This document shows, piece by piece, positions 1 through 6,452 of a stretch of 10,605 bases of DNA. The DNA is from an uncultured Polynucleobacter sp. (GTDB lineage Bacteria > Pseudomonadota > Gammaproteobacteria > Burkholderiales > Burkholderiaceae). The position numbers were made by a program, and so were the translations under genes. The first letter of the stretch is position 1; the number at the start of each line of letters is the position of its first letter. The notes beneath the pieces were generated by a model that searched no databases, was not told the DNA's origin, and was given only the letters and a program-made list of their open reading frames with translations. The stretch spans positions 1-10,605 of the forward strand of contig CALKUJ010000010.1 of the NCBI GenBank assembly GCA_937996825.1, given 5' to 3'.

Positions 1-6
1 CGAATT

Positions 7-13
7 GGAGAAG
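7..13 (+). promoter_or_regulatory. Ribosome binding site supporting the trmJ GTG start
   Basis: GGAGAAG lies four bases before the GTG at 18. It decides the start, because there is no in-frame ATG for the next 32 codons. Confidence 0.5.
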
Positions 14-17
14 AGCA

Positions 18-848
18 GTGTCCAACAATCAAGCTGAACGGCGAAAGTGGATTTTAGCCCGAAATGAGGAGCAATTGGAAGTTTTGAACCAAAACTGGCC
101 GATTCGTTGGGTCATGGTCAGAACCAGTCATCCAGGCAATGTGGGCTCTGCAGCCCGTGCGATCAAAACCATGGGCTTTGCAGCTTTGCATTTGGTTGAA
201 CCAGCTTATGAGTACATGGCCAGAAAAGCCGAGGCCATTTCTTTATCCAGTGGAGCTTTTGATGTCCTAGAAGGTGCTCAAAACCACCCCTCCCTCTTAA
301 GTGCTGTCGGAGATAGTCAATTGGTCTTTGGCTTAACAGCCAGGGATCGTGAATTCGGCCCACCAGCGATTTCATTGCCTGAAGCGATGTCAATGGCCAG
401 TACCGCAGTGGTAGCCAATAAACCAGTGTCATTTGTGTTTGGCACTGAACGCACTGGTTTGGACAATGAAGATCTCAAGCATTGCACCCATCGGGTGTGG
501 ATCGATGCCAATCCGAGCTACCCTTCTTTGAACTTGGCCCAGGCCATGATGATCGTGGCTTACTCGATGCGCCAAGGTTTGATGAAAGAACTGGCAATTG
601 GTTCAATCCCACCTGAGACCCTGGCATCAAACAATGCCCCTGAATTGGCTGATCAAGCAGCAATCACGGCGATGCTAGACCATTGGCAAGAAGGCTTAGA
701 GGCCATCGGCTATCTGAATCCTGAAAATCCTAAAAAGCTGATGCCCAGACTCCAAAGTCTATTTGCCAGAGCTGGCTTGCAAAAAGAAGAAATTGATCTT
801 TTACGCGGTATCGCGAAACAAATGCTGCAACAAGTTAAAATCAAATAA
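18..848 (+). CDS. trmJ: tRNA (cytidine/uridine-2'-O-)-methyltransferase TrmJ, SPOUT family
   Basis: Predicted 276-residue SpoU/TrmH-type (SPOUT, trefoil-knot) RNA methyltransferase. The family's TrmJ members put a 2'-O-methyl group on nucleotide 32 of the anticodon loop of several tRNAs, using S-adenosylmethionine. Visible motifs are TSHPGNVGSAARA (about 36-48, with conserved Asn41 and Arg47), VFGTERTGL (140-148) and NPSYPSLNLAQA (165-176), which are SPOUT motifs 1 to 3 in order. The last 80 or so residues match the helical C-terminal extension of TrmJ. The start is GTG, with GGAGAAG just upstream at 7-13. No in-frame ATG occurs before residue 33, so about 28 residues precede the usual family N-terminus. 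The stop overlaps the cysE start by one base (TAATG), suggesting co-translation. TrmJ is preferred over TrmL/TrmH because of motif wording and length; family certain, exact target base inferred. Confidence 0.9.
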   Translation: MSNNQAERRKWILARNEEQLEVLNQNWPIRWVMVRTSHPGNVGSAARAIKTMGFAALHLVEPAYEYMARKAEAISLSSGAFDVLEGAQNHPSLLSAVGDSQLVFGLTARDREFGPPAISLPEAMSMASTAVVANKPVSFVFGTERTGLDNEDLKHCTHRVWIDANPSYPSLNLAQAMMIVAYSMRQGLMKELAIGSIPPETLASNNAPELADQAAITAMLDHWQEGLEAIGYLNPENPKKLMPRLQSLFARAGLQKEEIDLLRGIAKQMLQQVKIK

Positions 849-1414
849 TGCCTTTATTCGATCACATTGACTCCATCATTTCCCGAGACCCTGCCGCGCG
901 CACCCGTCTGGAGGTGATCCTTTGCTACCCTGGCTTACACGCCATTTGGTTGCATCGCATTGCTCATTTTTTATGGGGCATTGGTCTGAAGTTATTGGCC
1001 AGAATCGTTTCTCATACGGCTCGTTTCATCACCGGTATTGAAATCCACCCTGCTGTGGTTGTGGGTAAACGCGTGTTCATTGATCACGGCTTAGGTGTTG
1101 TGATTGGTGAGACCACCGTGATTGGTGATGATTGCACGATTTATCAAGGCGTCACTCTTGGTGGTACTTCTTTGTACAAAGGTACCAAGCGTCACCCAAC
1201 CCTAGAGGCTGGCGTGGTGGTGAGTGCTGGCGCAAAAGTATTGGGTGGTTTCGTGGTGGGCGCTGGTGCTCGCATCGGCTCTAATGCGGTGGTGCTAAAA
1301 GCTGTACCTCCAGGTGCAACAGCGGTAGGAATACCTGCGCGCATTCTTGAAACCACTGAGTCACAACACTCATTCACTGCCTACGGCATCACACCAGAAG
1401 ATCTCAGCAGTTAA
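848..1414 (+). CDS. cysE: Serine O-acetyltransferase CysE (short form)
   Basis: Transfers acetyl from acetyl-CoA to L-serine to give O-acetylserine, the first step of cysteine synthesis in the cytoplasm. At 188 residues it lacks most of the N-terminal helical region of the roughly 270-residue E. coli enzyme. It keeps the linker DPAAR...CYPGLHA...HR.AH (about 14-40) and then a left-handed beta-helix of hexapeptide repeats (about 64-165). The catalytic pair Asp79-His80 is in FIDHG. IEIHP has Glu65 where E. coli has Asp143, a swap I recall as normal in short CysE proteins. VTLGGTS...KRHPTL and the closing GIPARIL are family hallmarks. The start ATG shares its A with the trmJ stop, with no good Shine-Dalgarno sequence, so coupling to trmJ is likely. 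Its own TAA overlaps the mutS ATG in the same way. Confidence 0.93.
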   Translation: MPLFDHIDSIISRDPAARTRLEVILCYPGLHAIWLHRIAHFLWGIGLKLLARIVSHTARFITGIEIHPAVVVGKRVFIDHGLGVVIGETTVIGDDCTIYQGVTLGGTSLYKGTKRHPTLEAGVVVSAGAKVLGGFVVGAGARIGSNAVVLKAVPPGATAVGIPARILETTESQHSFTAYGITPEDLSS

Positions 1415-4084
1415 TGAATACCCAGGAGTTGGCAACGCATACGCCAGCGATGCAGCAATTTCTGCGCATCAAAGCTGAGCACCCACACTCCTTGGTTTTT
1501 TTTCGGATGGGCGATTTTTATGAGCTCTTCTTCGAAGATGCAGAAAAAGCAGCCCGCCTCTTAGACATCACTTTGACCCAACGTGGTCAATCATCTGGCA
1601 GACCAATCAAAATGGCAGGCATCCCCTACCATGCTGCCGAACAGTATTTGGCCAAGCTCGTCAAAGCCGGTGAGTCTGTGGCGATTGCTGAGCAAGTGGG
1701 TGACCCTGCCACATCCAAAGGTCCAGTTGAGCGACGCGTGATGCGCGTCATCACACCAGGCACAGTGACAGATTCAGCATTGATGAGTGATTTGGAAGAT
1801 GCGCCACTCTTAGCGATTGTTCCGAGCAAAAAGATGTGGGGTTTGGCATGGCTGACCATCACCAGTGGTCAATTGCGATTCACGCAATGCGCTCCTCAAG
1901 AATTAGCTCACTACATCTATCGCATTCGTGCAGCAGAGCTGCTCTGCCCTCTTGGTTCTGAAAACACAATCAAAGAAGTCTTGCAAGCATCCAGTGCTGC
2001 TGAAGTGCATTTATCAGGCCACACGATTCCTGATTGGGTGTGGTCAGCCGACGAAGGACAACGCCGTCTTTTAGAGCTGTTCAATATGAGCAGTTTGCAA
2101 AGTTTGGGTATTGATGATGCTGAGAAATTTGCCCCAACACTGACTGCAGTCGCAGCCGTCTTGGCCTACGGTGCCAACACGCAAGGCTTGGGTTGGCAAG
2201 GCAAGCTGCCTCATATTTTGCAATGCCAATTAGAAGAAGATCAGAACTTCATTGGTATTGATGCGGCCACACGCCGCAATTTAGAAATAACAGAAACACT
2301 TCGTGGTGAAACAGAGCCCACTTTGTTATCTTTGTTAGATACCTGTTCAAGTGCGATGGGTAGTCGTTTATTGCGCCACACTTTGCATCACCCACTGCGT
2401 GATCAGAGCGTGATTGCTGAGCGTCACCAGGCTCTTGCCACATTGATCGAACAGGCATTTGTTTTAGAAGATTTGCGTCACACCTTAAGAGGTGTGGCTG
2501 ATATTGAACGTATCAGTACGCGCTTGGCATTGGGCAGCGCTCGTCCTCGTGACTTGAGCAGTCTGCGCGACACTTTGGCGAACTTACCGACCATTGCCAA
2601 GACTTTGAATGATTTGAGCTCTTCAGCTCAATCAAGTTCATTGCTAGCATCTTTAGCAAACACTCTTGCATCCCCCTCCTCCTGTCTTGGCTTTATTACA
2701 AGCAGCGATTGCAGCAGAACCATCAGTGGTGATACGCGAAGGTGGTGTGATCGCTGATGGTTACCATGCTGAGTTAGATGAACTGCGTCGTTTGAGTGAT
2801 GACTGCGGCGCATTTTTATTAGATTTAGAAACTCGTGAACGAGAAAGAACTGGCATTGCTAATTTGCGGGTTGAGTTCAATAAAGTTCATGGCTTCTTCA
2901 TTGAAGTGACCAATGGTCAAACAGACAAGGTGCCTGATGATTATCGTCGTCGCCAAACTTTAAAAAATGCTGAGCGTTACATCACTCCAGAGCTCAAAGC
3001 ATTTGAAGACAAAGCTTTGTCTGCCAAAGAGCGCAGCTTTGCTTTAGAAAAACAACTTTACGAAGAGTTATTGGTGCAATTACAAGCGCACGTGCAAGCA
3101 TGCCAAGCGATGGGCTTGGCCTTGGCACAGGTCGATGTTTTAGCCACGCTTGCTGAAAGAGCTCAGACTTTGGGTTGGTCACGTCCTGAGTTCAGCAAGG
3201 ATGCCGGCATCTCTATACAAGAGGGTCGTCACCCAGTGGTTGAGGCACAGCTTGCTAAAAGATCAGAATCTTTTTCACCGAACGATGTGCGCTTTGATCA
3301 AAGTCGACGCATGCTGCTCATCACTGGTCCGAACATGGGTGGTAAGTCCACCTATATGCGTCAAATCGCTTTGATTGTTTTATTGGCTTATGTGGGTTCT
3401 TATGTGCCTGCCAAGCAGGCACGCATCGGTGCCATTGATCAAATCTTCACGCGCATTGGTGCGGCAGATGATTTGGCCAGTGGTCGTTCGACCTTCATGG
3501 TTGAGATGACAGAAGCTGCAGCCATCTTGCATCGCTCGACCGAGCATTCTTTGGTCTTGATGGATGAAATTGGTCGAGGCACATCGACCTTTGATGGCTT
3601 GGCCTTGGCTTGGGCGATTGCACAACATTTATTGGTGAAGAATCGTTCATGGACTTTGTTCGCCACCCATTATTTAGAGTTGGCATCTTTGCCAAGTAAA
3701 TACCCGCAATGCGCCAATGTTCATTTGAGCGCGGTTGAAAAAGGTCAAGGCATTGTGTTTTTACACACTGTCAAAGAAGGTCACGCGAATCAAAGTTATG
3801 GTTTGCAAGTGGCGCAATTAGCAGGTGTGCCTCAAGCAGTGATCAAAGATGCTCGTCAACATTTGCGTCGTTTAGAAGAGCACGCCAATCAAGAGAGTGC
3901 CCAGGTTGATTTATTCAGTCAGGATTATTCTGCTGCCAGTGCTGATGATGAAACATCAGCAGAAACCGCTAGGGAAATAGAAACGGCTTTGGCTGTGTTG
4001 CAGCAATTGAATGAGATTCAACCGGACAACCTCAGCCCCAAAGAAGCCCTTGATTTGTTGTACAGCTTAAAGAGATTGAGCTAA
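1414..4084 (+). pseudogene. mutS: DNA mismatch repair protein MutS, interrupted by a single-base frameshift
   Basis: MutS recognises base mismatches and small loops and starts methyl-independent or MutL-dependent repair. The first frame (1414-2757, 447 codons) holds the mismatch-binding domain with F35-Y36-E37 in GDFYELF, the connector and most of the lever domain. After codon 421 the protein continues in the next frame, closed at 4084, with the clamp (GGVIADGYHAELDELR), Walker A GPNMGGKST (Lys644 in the joined product), Walker B LMDEIGRG (Asp717-Glu718), FATHY (His752), a likely beta-clamp motif QVDLF (830-834) and the C-terminal LSPKEALDLLYSLKRL. Removing one C from the C5 run at 2672-2676 restores ASPPPVLALL and an 889-residue protein of normal length. 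Both halves look fully conserved, so the lesion is recent, a sequencing or assembly error, or a recoding site. Read literally, the product lacks the ATPase and would be inactive. The ATG overlaps the cysE stop by one base. Confidence 0.9.
2672..2677 (+). other. Frameshift site in mutS (C5 run followed by T)
   Basis: In the upstream frame the codons are GCA TCC CCC TCC TCC TGT, and the reading then runs to TGA at 2755-2757. Skipping one base here gives GCA TCC CCT CCT CCT GTC TTG, which rejoins the conserved MutS sequence. The junction falls where the E. coli protein reads TPPVLVRDGGVIASGY, so the shift can be placed to within a few bases. Confidence 0.85.
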
Positions 4085-4114
4085 GAAGATCTGGGTAAGG
4101 AGATCTATAGACGA

Positions 4115-4696
4115 TCAGTGCAATGTTGGGCGCTGAACCACAGGCTGTGCTGGTGGCTCATCATCAACGTCCATGTCTGACTCATCATCCACATCAAGAC
4201 CAAAGGCTCCTTTTGGGTGACCATCTTCAAGTTCTTCTTCGGTGGCTTCACGTACATCGGCAACCACCAACCAGAACTTCAATGCCAAACCAGCCAAAGG
4301 ATGATTGCCATCCAAGACCACTTTGTCTTCTGCCAAATCAGTGACGGTGTAGATCAAAGGATCTTCATCATCGTCCTCTTCTTCAGCAGGTGCTTGTTCA
4401 TCATCCAAGAGGCCTTCGAATTGCATGCCAACTTCTAGTGGCTCAGGAAATCTTGAGCGTGGTTCGATCTTGAGTAACTCAGGGTCGTAATCACCAAAAG
4501 CGTCAGCGGGTTCCAACTGAATCGTGGTCTCGTAACCAACATCGTGGCCATCCACAGCTTCTTCTATTTTTGGAAAGGTACCGTCGTAGCCACCATGAAG
4601 GTAAATCATGGGACCGGCTGATTCTTCGATCAAATTATCCTGAGCATCAGTCAAACGGTATTTGAGTGAAACAATAGTATTCTTTTGTACTTTCAT
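4115..4696 (-). CDS. slyD: FKBP-type peptidyl-prolyl cis-trans isomerase, SlyD family
   Basis: Cytoplasmic prolyl isomerase and folding chaperone, 193 residues. The FKBP half-domain is split by the insert-in-flap domain, as in SlyD: MKVQKNTIVSLKYRL...YLHGGYDGTFPKIEEAVDG (1-50), then ADAFGDYDPELL (64-75), an IF domain of about 73-128, then VLDGNHPLAG (127-136) and VVADVREATEEEL (144-156), which matches the SlyD signature closely. Two things are unusual compared with E. coli SlyD. The IF domain carries an acidic stretch rich in Glu/Asp at about 97-112. The C-terminus is acidic (168-180) and has no His/Cys-rich metal-binding tail, so the nickel role of E. coli SlyD is not supported. It converges on mutS with a 30-bp gap and diverges from roxA. 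No Shine-Dalgarno sequence sits at the usual distance. Confidence 0.88.
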   Translation of the reverse strand: MKVQKNTIVSLKYRLTDAQDNLIEESAGPMIYLHGGYDGTFPKIEEAVDGHDVGYETTIQLEPADAFGDYDPELLKIEPRSRFPEPLEVGMQFEGLLDDEQAPAEEEDDDEDPLIYTVTDLAEDKVVLDGNHPLAGLALKFWLVVADVREATEEELEDGHPKGAFGLDVDDESDMDVDDEPPAQPVVQRPTLH

Positions 4697-4742
4697 AATT
4701 GGTATTTTACGTCACCCCACCCAAGCAGGTCATAATCTTCCC
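4697..4742. promoter_or_regulatory. Divergent slyD/roxA promoter region
   Basis: These 46 bp are the only non-coding bases between two divergent genes. On the minus strand TAAAAT (plus positions 4704-4709) lies 7 bases from the slyD ATG. On the plus strand CATAAT (4731-4736) lies 6 bases from the roxA ATG. If these are the -10 boxes, both transcripts start at or very near the start codon, and each -35 region falls on the other gene's -10 box. No clear -35 hexamer is visible on either strand. This is inference from position and partial consensus. Confidence 0.35.
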
Positions 4743-5993
4743 ATGACAACCCAGCCAAACAACCGCTACCAAGCCCCTAAAGCCCCACAACCCTTACCTA
4801 TCCAAGAGCCTTGGGCTCTGTTGGGCGGCATGAGTCCAGCGACCTTCATGAAAGAGTATTGGCAAAAGAAACCGCTTCTGGTGCGTGGCGCCATCCCAGC
4901 GTTTCAGTTGGCCAAAGAGTCTGGTGTGGCACTTGAAAGCCCGATTTCCATGGCAGATCTGAGTGATCTAGCCAAACAGAAGAATGTCGAATCACGTCTG
5001 ATCCAAAGTAAACCCTGGTCACTCAAAAAAGGACCATTCAAAGCCAAAGACATCCCATCTTTGAAGAAGGATGCTTGGACTTTATTGGTTCAAGGCGTTA
5101 ACACCCACCACCCTATCGCTGCAAGAGTGATGTCTTGGTTTCGTTTTATTCCTGAGGCACGTTTGGATGATCTGATGATCAGCATCGCAGGCAAGCATGG
5201 TGGTGTCGGTCCACACGTGGATTCTTATGATGTGTTTTTGTTGCAAATGGCGGGTCGCCGCCATTGGAAGATTTCAGGGCAAAAAGATCTGCGCTTAAAA
5301 GAAGGTTTGCCACTCAAAATATTGAAGCACTTTGAGCCGACCCAAGATTGGGTTCTAGAACCTGGCGATATGCTGTATTTGCCGCCAAACATCGCTCATG
5401 ATGGCTTGTCTTTAGACGCCGGTTGTCAGACCTGGTCGATTGGTTTCAGAGCACCGACTTATAAAGAGCTGATCAGCGAGATCCTTTGGCGCACCACCGA
5501 GGCTCTCGAGAATGATCCAAACCTTTGCCAGTTGTATGCCGATCCAAAGCAATTGGCCACCCTAGATAGCTGCGCAGTTCCAAAGGACTTGGTTGCAGCC
5601 GTGTCTAAGCACTTGAATGCCTTGCATTGGAGCGATAGCGACATCTCTTGCACCTTGGCCAGCATGCTGAGCGAACCCAAACCTCAAACGGTCTTTGAGT
5701 CACCTCAAAGTCAGTTGGATTTGGATGCTTTCAAAAAAATGATGGTGCAACAAGGACTTAGACTGGCACCTCAGTCCAAAGCCCTGCACGACCATGACTT
5801 TTTCTACCTCAACGGTGAGAGTTTGAGCGATTCTGAAGAGTCTGATTGGGCATTTTGGCTAGAGTTAGCCCAAGAGCAATCCTTGAGCCCAGCCCGATGC
5901 CAACAGTTAGTAAAACTCATTAAGGATGTTGATAGTCCTTGGTTCGAAGCCTATGGGTCTGCTTGGATTTTAATTGGCCAGGGATTAGGGTAA
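4743..5993 (+). CDS. roxA: Ribosomal protein uL16 3-hydroxylase, JmjC/cupin-4 family (RoxA/YcfD-like)
   Basis: Predicted Fe(II)/2-oxoglutarate oxygenase, 416 residues from the ATG at 4743. YcfD, the E. coli member, hydroxylates an arginine of ribosomal protein uL16. Residues 25-50 (WALLGGMSPATFMKEYWQKK followed by PLLVRGA) are the typical entry to the cupin-4 domain. The iron ligands are visible as His158-x-Asp160 in GPHVDSYDVFLLQ and His219 in LPPNIAHDG, with GRRHWKI (171-177) and EPGDMLYLPP (206-215) between. The C-terminal 170 residues fit the family's dimerisation and winged-helix parts. The protein is somewhat longer than YcfD (about 373) because of an N-terminal Pro-rich lead. An upstream in-frame TTG at 4662 lies inside slyD and gives an unconvincing N-terminus, so it was not used. 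It diverges from slyD; no terminator is seen after the stop. Confidence 0.87.
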   Translation: MTTQPNNRYQAPKAPQPLPIQEPWALLGGMSPATFMKEYWQKKPLLVRGAIPAFQLAKESGVALESPISMADLSDLAKQKNVESRLIQSKPWSLKKGPFKAKDIPSLKKDAWTLLVQGVNTHHPIAARVMSWFRFIPEARLDDLMISIAGKHGGVGPHVDSYDVFLLQMAGRRHWKISGQKDLRLKEGLPLKILKHFEPTQDWVLEPGDMLYLPPNIAHDGLSLDAGCQTWSIGFRAPTYKELISEILWRTTEALENDPNLCQLYADPKQLATLDSCAVPKDLVAAVSKHLNALHWSDSDISCTLASMLSEPKPQTVFESPQSQLDLDAFKKMMVQQGLRLAPQSKALHDHDFFYLNGESLSDSEESDWAFWLELAQEQSLSPARCQQLVKLIKDVDSPWFEAYGSAWILIGQGLG

Positions 5994-6019
5994 TCACTAG
6001 TATTTTGCGCATTTTTATT

Positions 6020-6025
6020 TATAAT
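6020..6025 (+). promoter_or_regulatory. Candidate -10 box (TATAAT) of the small lipoprotein gene
   Basis: A perfect TATAAT lies in the AT-rich gap after roxA. Transcription would start near 6032 and give a leader of about 78 bases. No good -35 hexamer is found at 16-18 bp, so an activator or a weak upstream element is possible. Confidence 0.45.
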
Positions 6026-6064
6026 CATTACTGATGCATTAATTTTAATAATGAAGGCATCCGG

Positions 6065-6094
6065 TCTAAATCACCGTTAGATGATTAGCTAATC
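6065..6094 (+). promoter_or_regulatory. Palindromic elements in the lipoprotein mRNA leader
   Basis: Two adjacent inverted repeats precede the ribosome binding site. TCTAA (6065-6069) pairs with TTAGA (6077-6081) across a 7-base loop. Immediately after, GATTAGCTAATC (6083-6094) is a perfect 12-bp palindrome that ends only a few bases before the AAGGA. They could be an operator or an RNA fold affecting translation; this is inference. Confidence 0.3.
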
Positions 6095-6098
6095 TTTT

Positions 6099-6103
6099 AA
6101 GGA
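6099..6103 (+). promoter_or_regulatory. Ribosome binding site of the small lipoprotein gene
   Basis: AAGGA, six bases before the ATG at 6110. It is the best Shine-Dalgarno match on the plus strand and supports real translation of this low-complexity reading frame. Confidence 0.65.
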
Positions 6104-6109
6104 AATAAA

Positions 6110-6322
6110 ATGAAAAAATCACTATTAATCGCTTCTTTGTTGGCAATTTCTTTGGCTGCTTGCGGCAAAAAAGAAGCTCCAGCTCCTGTAGCTCCTGCTG
6201 CTGCTCCAGCTCCTGCTGAAGCTGCTCCTGCTGCTGCTCCTGCTGCTGGCGCACCAGCTGCTCCTGCTGCACCTGCTGCTGCTCCAGCACCAGCTGCTCC
6301 AGCTGCTCCAGCTAAGAAGTAA
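6110..6322 (+). CDS. Small Ala/Pro-rich lipoprotein
   Basis: A 70-residue protein with a textbook lipoprotein signal: a Lys-Lys start, a hydrophobic run LLIASLLAISLAA and lipobox LAAC, so Cys18 is the predicted lipidated residue. Residue +2 after it is Gly, not Asp, which by the usual sorting rule points to the outer membrane. After CGKKE the mature chain is nearly all alanine and proline in AAP, AP and AAAP units, ending Lys-Lys. Such a sequence is likely an extended spacer on the periplasmic side rather than a folded domain. It has its own TATAAT box, a good ribosome binding site and a strong terminator, so it is probably monocistronic and may be well expressed. I recognise no named family and give no function. 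Reading frames on the opposite strand here come from the repeat. Confidence 0.8.
   Translation: MKKSLLIASLLAISLAACGKKEAPAPVAPAAAPAPAEAAPAAAPAAGAPAAPAAPAAAPAPAAPAAPAKK
6176..6313 (+). repeat. Low-complexity GCT/CCT repeat coding the Ala/Pro tract
   Basis: The 138 bases are built almost only from GCT, GCA, CCT and CCA codons in irregular trinucleotide and larger units. Units such as GCTCCTGCTGCTGCTCC recur. Such tracts can change length in frame by slippage or unequal recombination, so isolates may differ in the length of this protein. Confidence 0.75.
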
Positions 6323-6338
6323 TTCTTCTTTAGAAGTA

Positions 6339-6368
6339 AAAAGACCACCCTCGGGTGGTCTTTTTTTT
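6339..6368. terminator. Bidirectional rho-independent terminator
   Basis: GACCACCC (6343-6350) and GGGTGGTC (6353-6360) form a GC-rich stem of 7-8 bp with a very small loop. It is followed by eight T on the plus strand (6361-6368) and preceded by five A (6338-6342), which are T on the minus strand. It sits 17 bases after the lipoprotein stop. It is also the first strong hairpin after bamC on the minus strand, so it can end both transcripts. Confidence 0.88.
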
Positions 6369-6399
6369 GCCTGCTGTTTTAAGCGTTCACTGTTTTTTG

Positions 6400-6444
6400 T
6401 TTTTGCTATTTCTAGTTTCGCTATTTTTTGTTTCGCTATTTTTA
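6400..6444. repeat. Three-copy 15-bp tandem repeat downstream of bamC
   Basis: GTTTCGCTATTTTTT (6415-6429) is followed directly by GTTTCGCTATTTTTA (6430-6444), 14 of 15 bases alike. A degenerate third copy (6400-6414) precedes them with about 11 matches. The array lies in the 84-bp gap between the terminator and the bamC stop, so it would be in the bamC 3' untranslated RNA. No function is evident. Confidence 0.6.
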
Positions 6445-6452
6445 ATTGTTGA

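Noticed and set aside
2666..4084. Downstream mutS frame as an independent MutS2-like or short MutS gene.
   Set aside because: The sequence continues MutS exactly in the middle of the lever domain, there is no ribosome binding site, and the first usable codon is a TTG inside the frameshift region. It is the second half of one broken gene.
4087..4106. AGATCT repeated on both sides of 8 bases between mutS and slyD, a possible hairpin terminator for the convergent pair.
   Set aside because: Only a 6-bp stem with low GC and no T run on either strand; probably chance.
4662..4742. Upstream TTG start that would add 27 residues to RoxA.
   Set aside because: The extension lies largely within slyD on the other strand and does not resemble the family; ATG at 4743 gives a sensible N-terminus.
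6051..6080. Nine-codon reading frame (MKASGLNHR) in the lipoprotein leader, a possible upstream peptide.
   Set aside because: No ribosome binding site, and its length and content are what chance gives in a leader; it also spans the inverted repeat.
6066..6348. Two long minus-strand open frames rich in Gln/Glu or Ala/Gly over the lipoprotein gene.
   Set aside because: They arise from the GCT/CCT repeat read in reverse, and the terminator hairpin lies inside one of them. The plus frame has signal peptide, lipobox and ribosome binding site.
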